Assembly: GCF_039522025.1 (NCBI RefSeq)
Contig: NZ_BAAADB010000011.1
Location: 62,001 to 126,000 of the forward strand
Reading direction: 5' to 3'
Source: Deinococcus depolymerans
Lineage (GTDB): Bacteria; Deinococcota; Deinococci; Deinococcales; Deinococcaceae
Length of the DNA: 64,000 bases
The notes beneath the pieces were generated by a model that had not been told where the DNA came from, made no database searches, and saw nothing but the letters and a program-made list of their open reading frames with translations. The translations under genes were made by a program, and so were the position numbers. Positions 18,748-27,650 of this stretch are shown here, one piece after another. Every line of letters begins with the position of its first letter. The stretch's first letter is position 1.

Positions 18748-21700
18748 TCAGGGCAGCTTGAGGGGTTCCGTGAACGTGGCGCGGCAGGAGGCGTAGCAGT
18801 CGGTGATGGTGTTCGCGCCCGCCGGGGTGCTCTTCGCGTCGGGGATGATGTCGCCCGCGCCGTAGCCGTCCCCGCCGAAGATGCCGCCCATCAGGCCGAT
18901 GCCGGCGGTGGGTCTGCCGCTCAGGCCCACCGCCGTCCAGGGTATGGCGAGTTCCACGGTCTGCTCGGGGGCCGCGCCGCGGCTGGCCTGGAGGTAGTCG
19001 GCGGCGTTCACCTCGGGCGTGGCCGTGTCGCTCTGCACGAGCCGCAGCTGGGCCTTCTCGGTGCCGTAGCGGGCGATGAAGGCGTTCACGCCGTCCATCT
19101 GACCGCCGAAGGTCGCGGCGCGTTTCCAGGCGTCGAAGCTGTCGGCCTGTTTTGCGCCGCCGGGCGCGGTGTCGAGGTACAGGATCGCGCTGTTGCCGTC
19201 CCCCCGGTACGTGTACGCGAGGTACAGGTACTGGGCGTCACTGTCGGCCCGCAGGCTCAGCCAGTTGTTGTTCGCGCCGAAGGTGCCCTCGGCGGGGCTC
19301 TGCACGCTGACGGCGGGAGCGGTCCAGTCGCCCAGGTCGCCGTCGATGGTGTACTTCGTGCGCAGGTCGCGTGCCAGGGTGATGTTGGCGTCCTGCGTGG
19401 GCGCGGTGACGTTCAGGGTGCCGTCCACGTACCCGCCCGCGCTGGCTTTCAGGGTCTGCGCTCCGGCGGGCACGCGCAGGGTGTAGGTGCCGTCCGGGAA
19501 GGTGACCGCGTAGTTCAGGCTGGGGTTGGCGCTCGTGGCTTCCACCAGGGCCCCGCCCAGGTTCTGCCCGCCGCCCGTGACGCGCCCGGTGACCGTGGCG
19601 GCCGGGACGGGCTGCTCGGTGAAGTCGTACGTGCCGCTGTAGGCGTTGCCGTTCGTGCCGACCACGTAGGTGCGGTCGCCCTGGCCCGGGGCCTCGTAGC
19701 CGCCGTTCTTCGCGCCCGCGCTGTCGTTCCCGAACTTGAACTTCACCTCGCGGAACAGGGGCAGGTCGATGCTGGTCTTCCACACGCCCGGCGTGTCCTG
19801 GGTCATGGGGTACTCGATCTGACTGCCGGTGTCGAAGCGGCGCAGTTCGATGGGCCCGTTGCCCTGGGTGCGGGCGTCCACGGTGAACGTCACCTTCGCG
19901 GTGTTCCTGCTGCCCGGCGTGCCCGTGACCGTCACGCCCCGGCTCTCGGCCCCGGCGCTGTCCACGGTGACGAGGCGGAAGGTGGTGTTGACGTCGTTCG
20001 TCAGGCCGCGCGCCAGGAAGCTGCCCTGCGTGGCGGGAAGGGGCGCGAAGTTCACGAGGCGCTCGGTGCCACCGGCTGCTTGCACGTATACGCGGTATCC
20101 GGCGACCTTCGGGTCCGTGCCCGGCGTCCAGCTGAGCTGCGCGGCGCTGTCCCCGGCCTTCACGGTCAGGCCGGCGACCTCGGGCAGGGCGGGGTTCACG
20201 GTGCCGGCCGCGCCGGAGCCGCCGGGCGCGGTGACGGCCAGCACGCTGCGGGCGGGTACGCGGCCGACCAGTTTGCCGCCGCTGACGCTCAGGGTGTTGG
20301 CTCGGCCCGTCACCTCGGTCAGGGCGGTGCCGGAGAAGGTGCCCAGCAGCGGAATCCCGCCGCCACTCAGGCTGCCCAGATCCAGTTCGGTGTCGCCGTT
20401 GTTCACGACGAACACCACCGGCTGCCCGGCCACGCCCTGCACGCCGCCCATCACGCGGCGGTAGGCCAGGACGGGCGCGCCGCCGTTGGGGCGCCAGAGT
20501 TCCTGCTGCGCGCCGCGCGTCAGGGCGCGGTACCTGCCGCGGGCGGCGGCCAGGGCCCCCAGGCGCTCGTCGAGCGTGCTGCCGCCCAGGCGGGTGAAGT
20601 CCATGTCCTCGCGGTTGCCCTGCCCCAGCGGGTGGTCGTAGGGGTCACCCTTGCCGGCCTGGGCGTACTCGGTGCCCTGCCAGACGCTGGGCGTGCCGCG
20701 CGAGAAGTACATGGTGGACAGCGCCATATCCAGGCGCTCGGCGGCCTGCGCGGCGCTGCCGCCCCGTTCGGTCACCTCGGTCACGAAGCGGCGCACGTCG
20801 TGGTTGTCCACGAAGGTCGTCAGGCGGGTGGGGTCGCGGTACACGCCGTCCTGCGCGAACACGTCCGCCATGCGGTCCAGGTTCCCGCCCGCGGTGCTCA
20901 TCTGGTCCTTGAAGGCGTAGTACAGCGCGAAGTCGAACACGCTGGGCGCACCCAGGTCGTTCATGAACCGCGCCAGGAAGGCGGGATTGCCGTCGAACAC
21001 CTCACCGACCGACCAGATCCTGGCCGGGTCGCCCGCGCCGCCCGCCTTGAAGAACTGCGTCCAGTAGGCGTCGGGCACGTGCTTCATCGTGTCGATGCGC
21101 AGGCCGTCGATGCCGGTCGCGCCGCGCCAGTACGTCACGAAGTCGTTCAGGTAGGCGGTGACGGCCGGGAGTTCCTGCCTGAAGTCCGGCAGGCCCGCCA
21201 GATCGCAGTCGGTGGTCTTGTTGTTTGAGGCGTCGCAGTCCGCCTTCGTGTGGAACCACTCGGGGTTCATCTTCGTGAGGGTCGCGCCGTACCCGGCGTG
21301 GTTCACCACGATGTCCTGGATGACCTTGAGGCCGTTCTTGTGCGCCGCGTCGATCAGCGCCCTGTACTCGTCGAGGGTCCCGAGGTGCGGGTCGACCTTC
21401 CTGAAGTCCTCGGCCCAGTAGCCGTGGTACCCGGCGAACGGTCTGCCCTGACTGGGGCCGCTGCCGGTGTTGATCGCAGGGACCTGCAGCACGACCGGGC
21501 TGACCCAGATGGCCGTGAAGCCCATCCGCTTGAAGTAGCCCTCGTCGATCCTGGCCTTCAGGCCCGCGAAGTCCCCGCCGTGCCACGCCAGGGGGTTGGT
21601 GCGGTCGGCGCGGTCCCCGGCGTCGCGGCCCGGGCCGTTGTCGTTGGTCGGATCACCGTTGGCGAAGCGGTCGGTCATCGCGAAGTAGATGACCTCGTCC

Positions 21701-21813
21701 TGCCAGGTGCGAGGCGTGGGCGGAGAGGGAGCCTTGAACAGGCTGCAGGCTGACAGGGACAGCGTGAGGGCCGCCAGGGCGCCCGCGCGCCCGACCGTAT
21801 GGAAGCGTTTCAT
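18748..21813 (-). CDS. Multidomain alpha-amylase-family (GH13) lipoprotein
   Basis: A 1021-aa exported glycosidase. The signal peptide ends in a lipobox (LSAC, Cys23), so it is membrane-anchored. The GH13 domain spans about residues 38-440. Region I is DIVVNH (167-172), the nucleophile is Asp241 (GLRIDTMKH), the acid/base is Glu271 (GEVFDG), and region IV is NHD (337-339). Then follow a fibronectin-III-like domain (about 540-635), a starch-binding-like module (about 640-730), a carboxypeptidase-regulatory-like domain (about 738-810), and a C-terminal domain like that of glucodextranase/pullulanases (YTIDGDLGDW, about 815-1021). Substrates are probably starch or maltodextrins outside the cell. 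A LacI-type operator sits in the promoter. Confidence 0.9.
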   Translation of the reverse strand: MKRFHTVGRAGALAALTLSLSACSLFKAPSPPTPRTWQDEVIYFAMTDRFANGDPTNDNGPGRDAGDRADRTNPLAWHGGDFAGLKARIDEGYFKRMGFTAIWVSPVVLQVPAINTGSGPSQGRPFAGYHGYWAEDFRKVDPHLGTLDEYRALIDAAHKNGLKVIQDIVVNHAGYGATLTKMNPEWFHTKADCDASNNKTTDCDLAGLPDFRQELPAVTAYLNDFVTYWRGATGIDGLRIDTMKHVPDAYWTQFFKAGGAGDPARIWSVGEVFDGNPAFLARFMNDLGAPSVFDFALYYAFKDQMSTAGGNLDRMADVFAQDGVYRDPTRLTTFVDNHDVRRFVTEVTERGGSAAQAAERLDMALSTMYFSRGTPSVWQGTEYAQAGKGDPYDHPLGQGNREDMDFTRLGGSTLDERLGALAAARGRYRALTRGAQQELWRPNGGAPVLAYRRVMGGVQGVAGQPVVFVVNNGDTELDLGSLSGGGIPLLGTFSGTALTEVTGRANTLSVSGGKLVGRVPARSVLAVTAPGGSGAAGTVNPALPEVAGLTVKAGDSAAQLSWTPGTDPKVAGYRVYVQAAGGTERLVNFAPLPATQGSFLARGLTNDVNTTFRLVTVDSAGAESRGVTVTGTPGSRNTAKVTFTVDARTQGNGPIELRRFDTGSQIEYPMTQDTPGVWKTSIDLPLFREVKFKFGNDSAGAKNGGYEAPGQGDRTYVVGTNGNAYSGTYDFTEQPVPAATVTGRVTGGGQNLGGALVEATSANPSLNYAVTFPDGTYTLRVPAGAQTLKASAGGYVDGTLNVTAPTQDANITLARDLRTKYTIDGDLGDWTAPAVSVQSPAEGTFGANNNWLSLRADSDAQYLYLAYTYRGDGNSAILYLDTAPGGAKQADSFDAWKRAATFGGQMDGVNAFIARYGTEKAQLRLVQSDTATPEVNAADYLQASRGAAPEQTVELAIPWTAVGLSGRPTAGIGLMGGIFGGDGYGAGDIIPDAKSTPAGANTITDCYASCRATFTEPLKLP

Positions 21814-21822
21814 GTGTCATTC

Positions 21823-21852
21823 ATTCAAGACGGAAGCGCTTCCGGAAGTCAA
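21823..21852 (-). promoter_or_regulatory. Amylase promoter with embedded operator
   Basis: In the gene direction, TTGACT (-35, at 21847-21852) and TTGAAT (-10, at 21823-21828) are 18 bases apart. The palindrome GGAAGCGCTTCC fills the spacer. The start of transcription would fall only a few bases before the ATG. Confidence 0.55.
21832..21843. promoter_or_regulatory. LacI-family-type operator palindrome
   Basis: GGAAGCGCTTCC is a perfect 12-bp palindrome with the central AAGCGCTT typical of LacI-family maltose/sugar repressor sites. Its location between the -35 and -10 boxes fits repression. No lacI-type gene is in the window. Confidence 0.55.
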
Positions 21853-21909
21853 TCTTCACCGAGCGCTCACGTGGCAAGCCCGCCGACAGTCCCGCTCGCC
21901 GCCCGCCCG

Positions 21910-21915
21910 TAGCGT
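21910..21915 (+). promoter_or_regulatory. -10 box, probably leaderless DUF427 transcript
   Basis: TAGCGT ends 7 bases before the ATG at 21923. Confidence 0.5.
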
Positions 21916-21922
21916 GATCCCC

Positions 21923-22207
21923 ATGAAAGCCACCTGGAACGGCGCGACCATCGCCCAGTCCGACGACACCGTCGTCGTCGAGGGCAACCACTACTTCCCC
22001 GCTCACAGCGTGAACCCCGAGTACCTTCGACCCAGCCGCACCCACACCACCTGCCCCTGGAAGGGCGAGGCCAGCTACCACACCCTGCACGTCAACGGCC
22101 AGGAGAACCCGGACGCCGCGTGGTACTACCCCGAACCCAGGGACGCCGCGCGGCAGATCGCGGGCCGCGTCGCCTTCTGGAAGGGCGTGACGATCAGCGC
22201 AGACTGA
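21923..22207 (+). CDS. DUF427 domain protein
   Basis: A 94-aa protein of the DUF427 family, small beta-rich proteins of unknown biochemical role. It has the typical ATWNGATIAQSDDTVVVEGNHYFP start and TTCPWKGEASYH core. The start is set by the TAGCGT box. The stop codon TGA is the first triplet of a repeat element. Confidence 0.88.
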   Translation: MKATWNGATIAQSDDTVVVEGNHYFPAHSVNPEYLRPSRTHTTCPWKGEASYHTLHVNGQENPDAAWYYPEPRDAARQIAGRVAFWKGVTISAD

Positions 22208-22342
22208 TACGGACTCCGATTGAAGGGGCTGCAAAGCCCGCTGGGTCCGAGCGAAGCGAGTAGGAGCAACACGGGTTCCGGGCGTGGAGCCGGCAATCCG
22301 GTGAAGTTCCGGATTGTTGGCGAAACAAACGGAATCCGTATG
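22207..22342 (+). repeat. TGATACGG-family repeat, full copy overlapping a stop codon
   Basis: Plus orientation. The ATACGG end begins at the last base of the DUF427 stop codon. The inner hairpin is AATCCGG/CCGGATT. A truncated second copy (about 22340-22365, ATACGGACGCCGGTTGAAC) follows directly. Confidence 0.85.
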
Positions 22343-22365
22343 ATACGGACGCCGGTTGAACGGGG

Positions 22366-22588
22366 TGCTGACCTGTTCACTCCCGAGAGGATGCACGACT
22401 GCTGGAACCGTGTGCCACACGACGTAGGGTGGCATGGCAGCTGTCCTGCCCGATGAAAATCCACAGAGGTCCGTGCCGGGCGACGTTCTGAAGGGCGTCT
22501 CGTGCCGCCCGGAAACGCTAGATCCGAGCTGGGGCAAAACGGGTTCCGGTCGGCCACGCGCAGAACGCCGGGAATCGTGCGACCGGCT
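22366..22588. other. Intergenic stretch without recognised gene
   Basis: Lies between the truncated repeat and the end of the GGDEF gene. I see only a short sequence recalling the repeat (ACGGGTTCCGG near 22540) and no gene. Confidence 0.45.
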
Positions 22589-23710
22589 TCAGGCGAGCAG
22601 GGGCTGGCCCGCGCCGTCCAGGGCGCCCACGCCGCCCACCACCACGCGGTTGCGTCCGTCCTCGAGTCCGCGCAGGGTGTCCTGCGCGTCACGCAGCAGC
22701 TCCGTGGCGTCGCCGTGCAGATCCTGAAACGCCAGCCCGATGCTCACGGTCGGGTTCACGCCCTCCAGCGGCCGGGACGCCACCCGCACCCGCAGCCGCT
22801 CGCAGGCGGCGCGGGCCGCGCGGGCGTCCGGGGCGCGCAGCACCACCACCAGCTGATCCGGGTTCAGGCGGCCCAGCAGGTCCTCGTCGCGCAGGGCGCC
22901 CAGCGTCACGCGCGCCACGTGCGCGATCAGCCGCTCGGTGAAGCCCTGCCCGCGCTGCGCCTGCAGGGCCGGCAGTTGATCCAGTTCGATCACTGCCACG
23001 CCCAGCCCCTCCGGACGGCGGCGGAACTCCCGTGCCAGCGCGTCCTGCACGCTGAACCGGTCCGGCAGGCCCGTCAGGGCGTCCCGTCCATCCGGCAGGC
23101 CGTCGCCCAGCAGGTCACGCCGCATGAGGCCCAGCGTCCGCACGACTGCGCTGTGCTGCCCGCCGAGCAGCACCAGGGATGCCAGCAGCATCTGCGTCAG
23201 CGCGCCCGTCACCGGAGACGCCAGCGCTCCGGCCGGACCGGCCACGAACACGCTCAGCAGCGCGGCCGACGCGCCCAGCCCCACCACGTTCAGTGGCAGG
23301 CTGCCCTGCCGGCCCAGCATCCACAGGTGCGCGGCCAGCAGCACCGGCACCCACGGCCCCACGCCCGCCAGGGTCGCCAGTTGCAGCGGTTCCGGCACCC
23401 GGAACAGCACGAACCACAGGTGGCTGAGCAGGTACACCCAGCAGCCCAGCAGCGTGGTCAGGTGCAGCGTCCGGACGGGAACCCGCCGGCTGTGCAGCGC
23501 CGCCACGACCAGCGCGACCACCCCGGCCAGCCCCGGCAGGGCCACCCGCTCGAACTCGTTCATGGGCAACGACGCCATACGCAGTAGCAGGGCCGCCAGC
23601 AGCACCAGCAGCAGCCGGCGGTTCACCGATCGGCGCTCCCCGGATTCCCGCAGGCCCCGCCCGTCGGGAGCCGGGTGGGCGGTCAAAGCAGTGGCGGGAG
23701 GGAAACGCAT
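22589..23710 (-). CDS. Membrane protein with degenerate GGDEF domain
   Basis: A 373-aa protein with about six hydrophobic helices (residues about 30-195) followed by a GGDEF-type domain (about 205-360; DALTGLPDR marks its start). The catalytic GGDEF signature is replaced by NPDQL (in LLGRLNPDQLVVVL), so diguanylate cyclase activity is unlikely. An RxxD motif (RDED) sits exactly five residues before it, the position of the inhibitory c-di-GMP-binding I-site, so it could act as a c-di-GMP receptor. The start codon is uncertain; no ribosome site is evident. Confidence 0.85.
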   Translation of the reverse strand: MRFPPATALTAHPAPDGRGLRESGERRSVNRRLLLVLLAALLLRMASLPMNEFERVALPGLAGVVALVVAALHSRRVPVRTLHLTTLLGCWVYLLSHLWFVLFRVPEPLQLATLAGVGPWVPVLLAAHLWMLGRQGSLPLNVVGLGASAALLSVFVAGPAGALASPVTGALTQMLLASLVLLGGQHSAVVRTLGLMRRDLLGDGLPDGRDALTGLPDRFSVQDALAREFRRRPEGLGVAVIELDQLPALQAQRGQGFTERLIAHVARVTLGALRDEDLLGRLNPDQLVVVLRAPDARAARAACERLRVRVASRPLEGVNPTVSIGLAFQDLHGDATELLRDAQDTLRGLEDGRNRVVVGGVGALDGAGQPLLA

Positions 23711-23831
23711 TCTGATCAGCAGTGCAGCACAGCCACTCTCACGCTGACCTGACAGTCATCTCGGCGCGGCGGGTGGAGGGTGGGGGGGGCTCCCGCGTTC
23801 CGCCCCTCCCGCCGGCTGCCCGGAACCCGTT

Positions 23832-23960
23832 CATACGGACGGCCGTCTGTTTCGTTTCAACCCGAGCGGAACGAGCAGGAGAGAAACGCCCCTCCGGGCG
23901 TGGAGTTGGCAGACCGGTGGTGTTCCGATCTGTGAACGAAACGAACAGGCCCGGAGTTCA
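23832..23960 (+). repeat. TGATACGG-family repeat, truncated/rearranged copy
   Basis: The 5' hairpin is missing; an outer end (TCATACGGAC) is fused to the middle. The inner hairpin AGACCGG/CCGATCT has one mismatch. Its far end supplies the TGA stop of pxpA (TGAACTCCGG). Confidence 0.65.
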
Positions 23961-24704
23961 CGGGCCTGCCGGGGGCGCCACCCGCACGCCGGCCGCTCCC
24001 AGGGCCGCGCGCAATTCACGCGCCAGCGCCGCCGCCTCGGGCCCGTCCCCGTGCAGGCACAGCGTCCCGGCCGGCACCCGGACCTCCTCGCCGGTCACGG
24101 CGAAGGTGCGGCCCTCCCGGGCGATCCTCACGCCCTGCGCGGTTGCCTGCGCCGCCCCCAGCAGCGCTCCCGCCTGCCCGCGCGGCCACAGGGTGCCGTC
24201 CGGGGCGTACCCGCGGTCCGCGAAGCCCTCACCCACCGCCCGCAGGCCCAGCGCGGCCGCCTCGCGCAGCATCACGCTGCCCGCTCCTGCCAGCCCGAAG
24301 TACAGCCCAATGCCGCTGTCGGCCGCGGCCCGCGCGACCGCCCGGGCCAGCGCCGCGTCCCGCGCGGCCATGTTGTACAGCATCCCGTGCGGTTTGACGT
24401 GGTTCAGCCGGACCCCCTCACGCGCCGCCACCGCCTTGAGGGCCTCGATCTGCTCGCGCACGAAGGCGGTCACCTCGTCCGGCGGGAAGTGCTGCTCGCG
24501 CCGCCCGAAGCCCTCGCGGTCCGGGAAGCCCGGATGTGCGCCGGCCACCACCCCGAAGCGCGCCGCGAGCCGCAGCGAATCCCGCATGGTCCCGGCGTCC
24601 CCGGCGTGACCGCCGCAGGCGATGTTCGCGCTCGACACGGACGCCATCACCGCCGCCTCGTGCGCGCTGCCTTCCCCCAGATCCGCGTTCAGGTCAATCT
24701 GCAT
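23958..24704 (-). CDS. pxpA: 5-oxoprolinase subunit A (LamB/YcsF family)
   Basis: A 248-aa protein of the LamB/YcsF family, now known as PxpA of the ATP-dependent 5-oxoprolinase that opens pyroglutamate to glutamate. It has the conserved DLNADLGEG start, ANIACGGHAGD and GAHPGFPDREGFGRR. The start at 24704 is preferred over 24716 because a TATGCT box ends seven bases before it. It overlaps the end of pxpC by 11 bases, so the gene may be read both from the operon and from its own leaderless promoter. Confidence 0.93.
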   Translation of the reverse strand: MQIDLNADLGEGSAHEAAVMASVSSANIACGGHAGDAGTMRDSLRLAARFGVVAGAHPGFPDREGFGRREQHFPPDEVTAFVREQIEALKAVAAREGVRLNHVKPHGMLYNMAARDAALARAVARAAADSGIGLYFGLAGAGSVMLREAAALGLRAVGEGFADRGYAPDGTLWPRGQAGALLGAAQATAQGVRIAREGRTFAVTGEEVRVPAGTLCLHGDGPEAAALARELRAALGAAGVRVAPPAGP

Positions 24705-25689
24705 CCCCCCGAGCATAGGGGAGAGGACCGCCCCCGGCCCACCCGGACCACGCCCGCAGCGCCGATTCCGCCTGCCGCAGCGCCCGCTCCTGCGCCCACA
24801 GCGCCGCGCGGGCCTCGGCCAGCGGGACCGGCCGGAAGGTCACGCGGTCTCCGGGGCGCAGCTGTCCCAGGCGGGGCAGGTCCGCGCGGATCACCACCAG
24901 CGGCGTGGGGTAGCCCCCGTGGGTGCCCGCGTCCGGCAGCAGCAGGATGGGCCGCCCGTCCGGTGGGAGCTGCACCATGCCCGGCACGTTCGGCACGCTC
25001 GCCCGCGCCGGATCGTGCGGGGCCGCCACCGCCTCCTGCAGCCGCGCGCCCATGCGGTCCACCTGCGCGCCCACCGTGAACGGCCGCTCCAGCAGCGCCG
25101 CCCCCAGCCCGGCGGTCAGGTCGGACGTGCCGGTCACCCGCAGCGTCTGCTCCGGCCCCAGCGGCGTGTGCAGCGCCGGCGCGATGAACGCCTGCCGGGG
25201 CGTCACGGGGGGCGCCGCGCCATACCGCAGCCGGTCCCCGGTCCGCAGCGCCCGGCCCTCCAGTCCCCCGAAGGCGCCGCGCAGGTCGGTCGAGCGGCTC
25301 CCGAACACCTCCGGCAGGTCCAGGCCGCCCCGCACCGCCAGGAAGGCCCGCGCGCCCACCGGCGTGCCCCCCACCCGCAGGGTCTGGCCCGCTCCCACCG
25401 CCACCGCCCGCCACAGCGGGAAGGGCGCGCCGTCGAGTTCCGCAACGAACGGCGCGCCGCACAGACTGACCAGCGCCGGCGCGTGAAACAGCAGCGTGGG
25501 GCCGCCCAGCGTGACCTCCAGGCCCGCCGCGCCCGCCCGGTTCCCGACCAGGGCGTTGGCCAGCCGGCGCGTCACCGGATCGGCCGCGCCGCCCGCCGGA
25601 ACCCCCAGCGCCCGCACCTGCCGCCCGGCGTCCTGCACGGTGGTCTGCAGGCCGGGCCGGCTCACCTCGATCAGCGGCGCCCCGCTCAC
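24694..25689 (-). CDS. pxpC: 5-oxoprolinase subunit C (biotin-dependent carboxyltransferase/KipA family)
   Basis: A 331-aa PxpC/KipA (AHS2) protein, partner of PxpB in the 5-oxoprolinase complex. Diagnostic sequences are EVSRPGLQTTVQDAGR at the start, VRGGLDLPEVFGSRSTDL, and RMGARL. The start is a GTG whose GTGA overlaps the pxpB stop. The open frame runs much further upstream, antisense or out of frame to pxpB, but that part is not coding. Confidence 0.93.
   Translation of the reverse strand: MSGAPLIEVSRPGLQTTVQDAGRQVRALGVPAGGAADPVTRRLANALVGNRAGAAGLEVTLGGPTLLFHAPALVSLCGAPFVAELDGAPFPLWRAVAVGAGQTLRVGGTPVGARAFLAVRGGLDLPEVFGSRSTDLRGAFGGLEGRALRTGDRLRYGAAPPVTPRQAFIAPALHTPLGPEQTLRVTGTSDLTAGLGAALLERPFTVGAQVDRMGARLQEAVAAPHDPARASVPNVPGMVQLPPDGRPILLLPDAGTHGGYPTPLVVIRADLPRLGQLRPGDRVTFRPVPLAEARAALWAQERALRQAESALRAWSGWAGGGPLPYARGDAD
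24712..24717 (-). promoter_or_regulatory. -10 box before pxpA
   Basis: TATGCT (gene direction) ends seven bases before the pxpA ATG, inside the 3' end of pxpC, suggesting an internal leaderless promoter. Confidence 0.5.
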
Positions 25690-26354
25690 GGGCGGCCCTG
25701 CCCGGGGCGGCCGGCAACCGCCTCGAGACGCACCCGGTCCCCGGCCCGCCACGGCACCGGCTCGGGCCGTGACAGGTCGAACAGGTTCAGGTCCGTGACC
25801 CCCACGATCCGCCACCCGCCCGGCGTGCCGCGCGGGTACACGCCCGCCCACGGCCCCCCCAGCGCCACGCTGCCCGCCGGAACCCGCTCGCGGGGCGCGT
25901 CCAGGCGCGGCATCCGCAGTTCGGGCGGCAGGCCGGTCAGGAACGCGAAGCCCGGCGTGAAACCCAGAAACGCGACCTCCAGCGGCGTCCTGCACAGCGC
26001 CTGCACGAACGCCGCCGCGTCCAGGCCCGCGCGGGCCGCGCACCAGCCGAGGTCCGGCCCCCCCGGCCCGCCGAAACGGACCGGGACCACCAGCGTGCGC
26101 GCCGCCCCGTCTGCCGGGTCGGGCTGCCGCAGGGCCAGCAGCCGCGCCCGCACCCCCGCTTCCAGGGTCGCTCCGTCCGACTGCAGGGGATCGAACAGCA
26201 GTGTCAGCAGGTGCAGGGCCGGCACGACCTCCTGCACGCCCGGCAGCGGCCGCGCCCGCAGTTCGTCCAGCAGCGCGCGTGCGTGCGGCGTGCCCACCAC
26301 CAGCGCCGAGTCCCCCAGCCACGTGAAGGACGCCTCTACATCCACGCCGCTCAT
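25686..26354 (-). CDS. pxpB: 5-oxoprolinase subunit B (KipI/AHS1 family)
   Basis: A 222-aa PxpB/KipI (AHS1, carboxyltransferase domain) protein. The family segments FTWLGDSALVV, VPVRFGGPGGPDLGW, FLGFTPGFAFLTGLP and RVPAGSVALGG are all present. It opens the operon pxpB-pxpC-pxpA, with 4-base and 11-base overlaps. It is divergent from the nitrilase-like gene, 42 bases away. Confidence 0.93.
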   Translation of the reverse strand: MSGVDVEASFTWLGDSALVVGTPHARALLDELRARPLPGVQEVVPALHLLTLLFDPLQSDGATLEAGVRARLLALRQPDPADGAARTLVVPVRFGGPGGPDLGWCAARAGLDAAAFVQALCRTPLEVAFLGFTPGFAFLTGLPPELRMPRLDAPRERVPAGSVALGGPWAGVYPRGTPGGWRIVGVTDLNLFDLSRPEPVPWRAGDRVRLEAVAGRPGQGRP

Positions 26355-26381
26355 GCCCGCATGATCTCACGCGCCGCCCGC

Positions 26382-26387
26382 TACGCT
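26382..26387 (+). promoter_or_regulatory. -10 box, probably leaderless transcript
   Basis: TACGCT ends nine bases before the ATG at 26397. Confidence 0.5.
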
Positions 26388-26396
26388 GGCACGCAG

Positions 26397-27650
26397 ATGA
26401 CTGCCGCCCCCCGCCTCGTGCGCGCCGTTGCCGCGCAACCCCACTGGCACGCCACCGACTTCACCTCCGCCGCCGCCTTCCGCCGCTGGATGCGCGGCCA
26501 GCTGGAAGCGGCCCGCCCGCACCTCGCCCCGGACCGCCCGAACCTGGTGGTGCTGACCGAACTGAACGGCCTGCCGCTGGTCCTGCGTGGCGGCGCCTGG
26601 GCGCTGCGGCTGCGGACCTTCGAGCGGGTGGCGCTGGCCCTCTTCCTGGCGCGGTTGCCCCGCACGCTGCCCGTCCTGCTGCGCGAGCGCGTGTCGCCCG
26701 TCCGCGCGCTGCAACTCGCCCACACCGACGAGAACACCGCGCTGTACCTGCGCACCTGCCGCGACCTGGCCCGCGAGTACGGCGTGTACCTCTGCTGCGG
26801 CAGCGCTCCCATGCCCCGCTACGCCCGGCGCGGCCACCGCCTGATCCGCGCTCCGGGCGTCCTCACCAACCAGACGGTCCTGCTCGACCCGCAGGGCGAA
26901 CTGATCGGCGTGACCGACAAGATCCACCTGACGCCCGACGAGCAGCGCGGCGGGGTGGACCTCACGCCCGGCGACCCGGCCGAACTGCGCGTGTTTCCCA
27001 CGCCCGCCGGGGACCTGGGCGTGGCAATCAGCCTCGACGCCTTCCGGCCCGACGTGATCGGCGCGCTGGAACGCCAGGGCTGCACCGTCCTGCTGCAACC
27101 CGACGCGAACGGCTCTCCCTGGACCGCCCGCGAGGGTCTGCCCCCGGACCCGGCCCACCTGCGCGACCAGCCGGTCGCGTGGCTTGAAAGCAGCTGGCAG
27201 GTCACCAGCACCAGTCCACGCATCCGCTACGCCGTGAACCCCATGGTCGTCGGCAACCTCCTGGACCTCACCTTCGACGGGCAGAGCGCGATCACCGGCC
27301 CGCCCGCCGAAGCGCCCCGGCCCCGCAGTTACGTCATGACCGACCCCCGCCCCGGCTTCCTGGCCCTGACCCCCTGGGTCGAGGACGGCCCCGCCGATCA
27401 GTTACGTCAGACCGGGCAGCAGCTCGCGGCCGGCAGCGGTCACCCCCGCGAGAACGCCTACCGCACCGACACCCTCTGCGCCGACCTGACCCTGCCGCCC
27501 ACCACCCTCACCCCGCCCGTCCCCACCCCCCATGAGGAAGCCCTGCGCGCCCTGCTGCGCGGCGAAACCCGTCCGGCTCGCCGCGCCCGCTGGCCCCTGC
27601 CGCTCCTGCTGCTGCTGCCGCTCCTGCTGCTGCGCCGCCGCAACCGTTGA
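26397..27650 (+). CDS. Nitrilase-superfamily protein with Ser replacing the catalytic Cys
   Basis: A 417-aa protein of the carbon-nitrogen hydrolase fold. The catalytic Glu (VVLTELNG, Glu55) and Lys (VTDKIHL, Lys175) are present, but the cysteine motif reads VAISLDAF, with Ser212 where the family has Cys. The hydrolase activity is therefore probably lost or changed. The C-terminus ends in a hydrophobic Leu/Pro stretch followed by Arg residues (about 397-417), which may anchor it in the membrane. The insert between Glu55 and Lys175 is long. The start is set by TACGCT; the frame extends upstream but without support. Confidence 0.75.
   Translation: MTAAPRLVRAVAAQPHWHATDFTSAAAFRRWMRGQLEAARPHLAPDRPNLVVLTELNGLPLVLRGGAWALRLRTFERVALALFLARLPRTLPVLLRERVSPVRALQLAHTDENTALYLRTCRDLAREYGVYLCCGSAPMPRYARRGHRLIRAPGVLTNQTVLLDPQGELIGVTDKIHLTPDEQRGGVDLTPGDPAELRVFPTPAGDLGVAISLDAFRPDVIGALERQGCTVLLQPDANGSPWTAREGLPPDPAHLRDQPVAWLESSWQVTSTSPRIRYAVNPMVVGNLLDLTFDGQSAITGPPAEAPRPRSYVMTDPRPGFLALTPWVEDGPADQLRQTGQQLAAGSGHPRENAYRTDTLCADLTLPPTTLTPPVPTPHEEALRALLRGETRPARRARWPLPLLLLLPLLLLRRRNR

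Noticed and set aside
24694..26370. 558-codon reading of pxpC
   Set aside because: The first 226 codons overlap pxpB in another frame and lack KipA features; the GTG at 25689 gives the normal family length.
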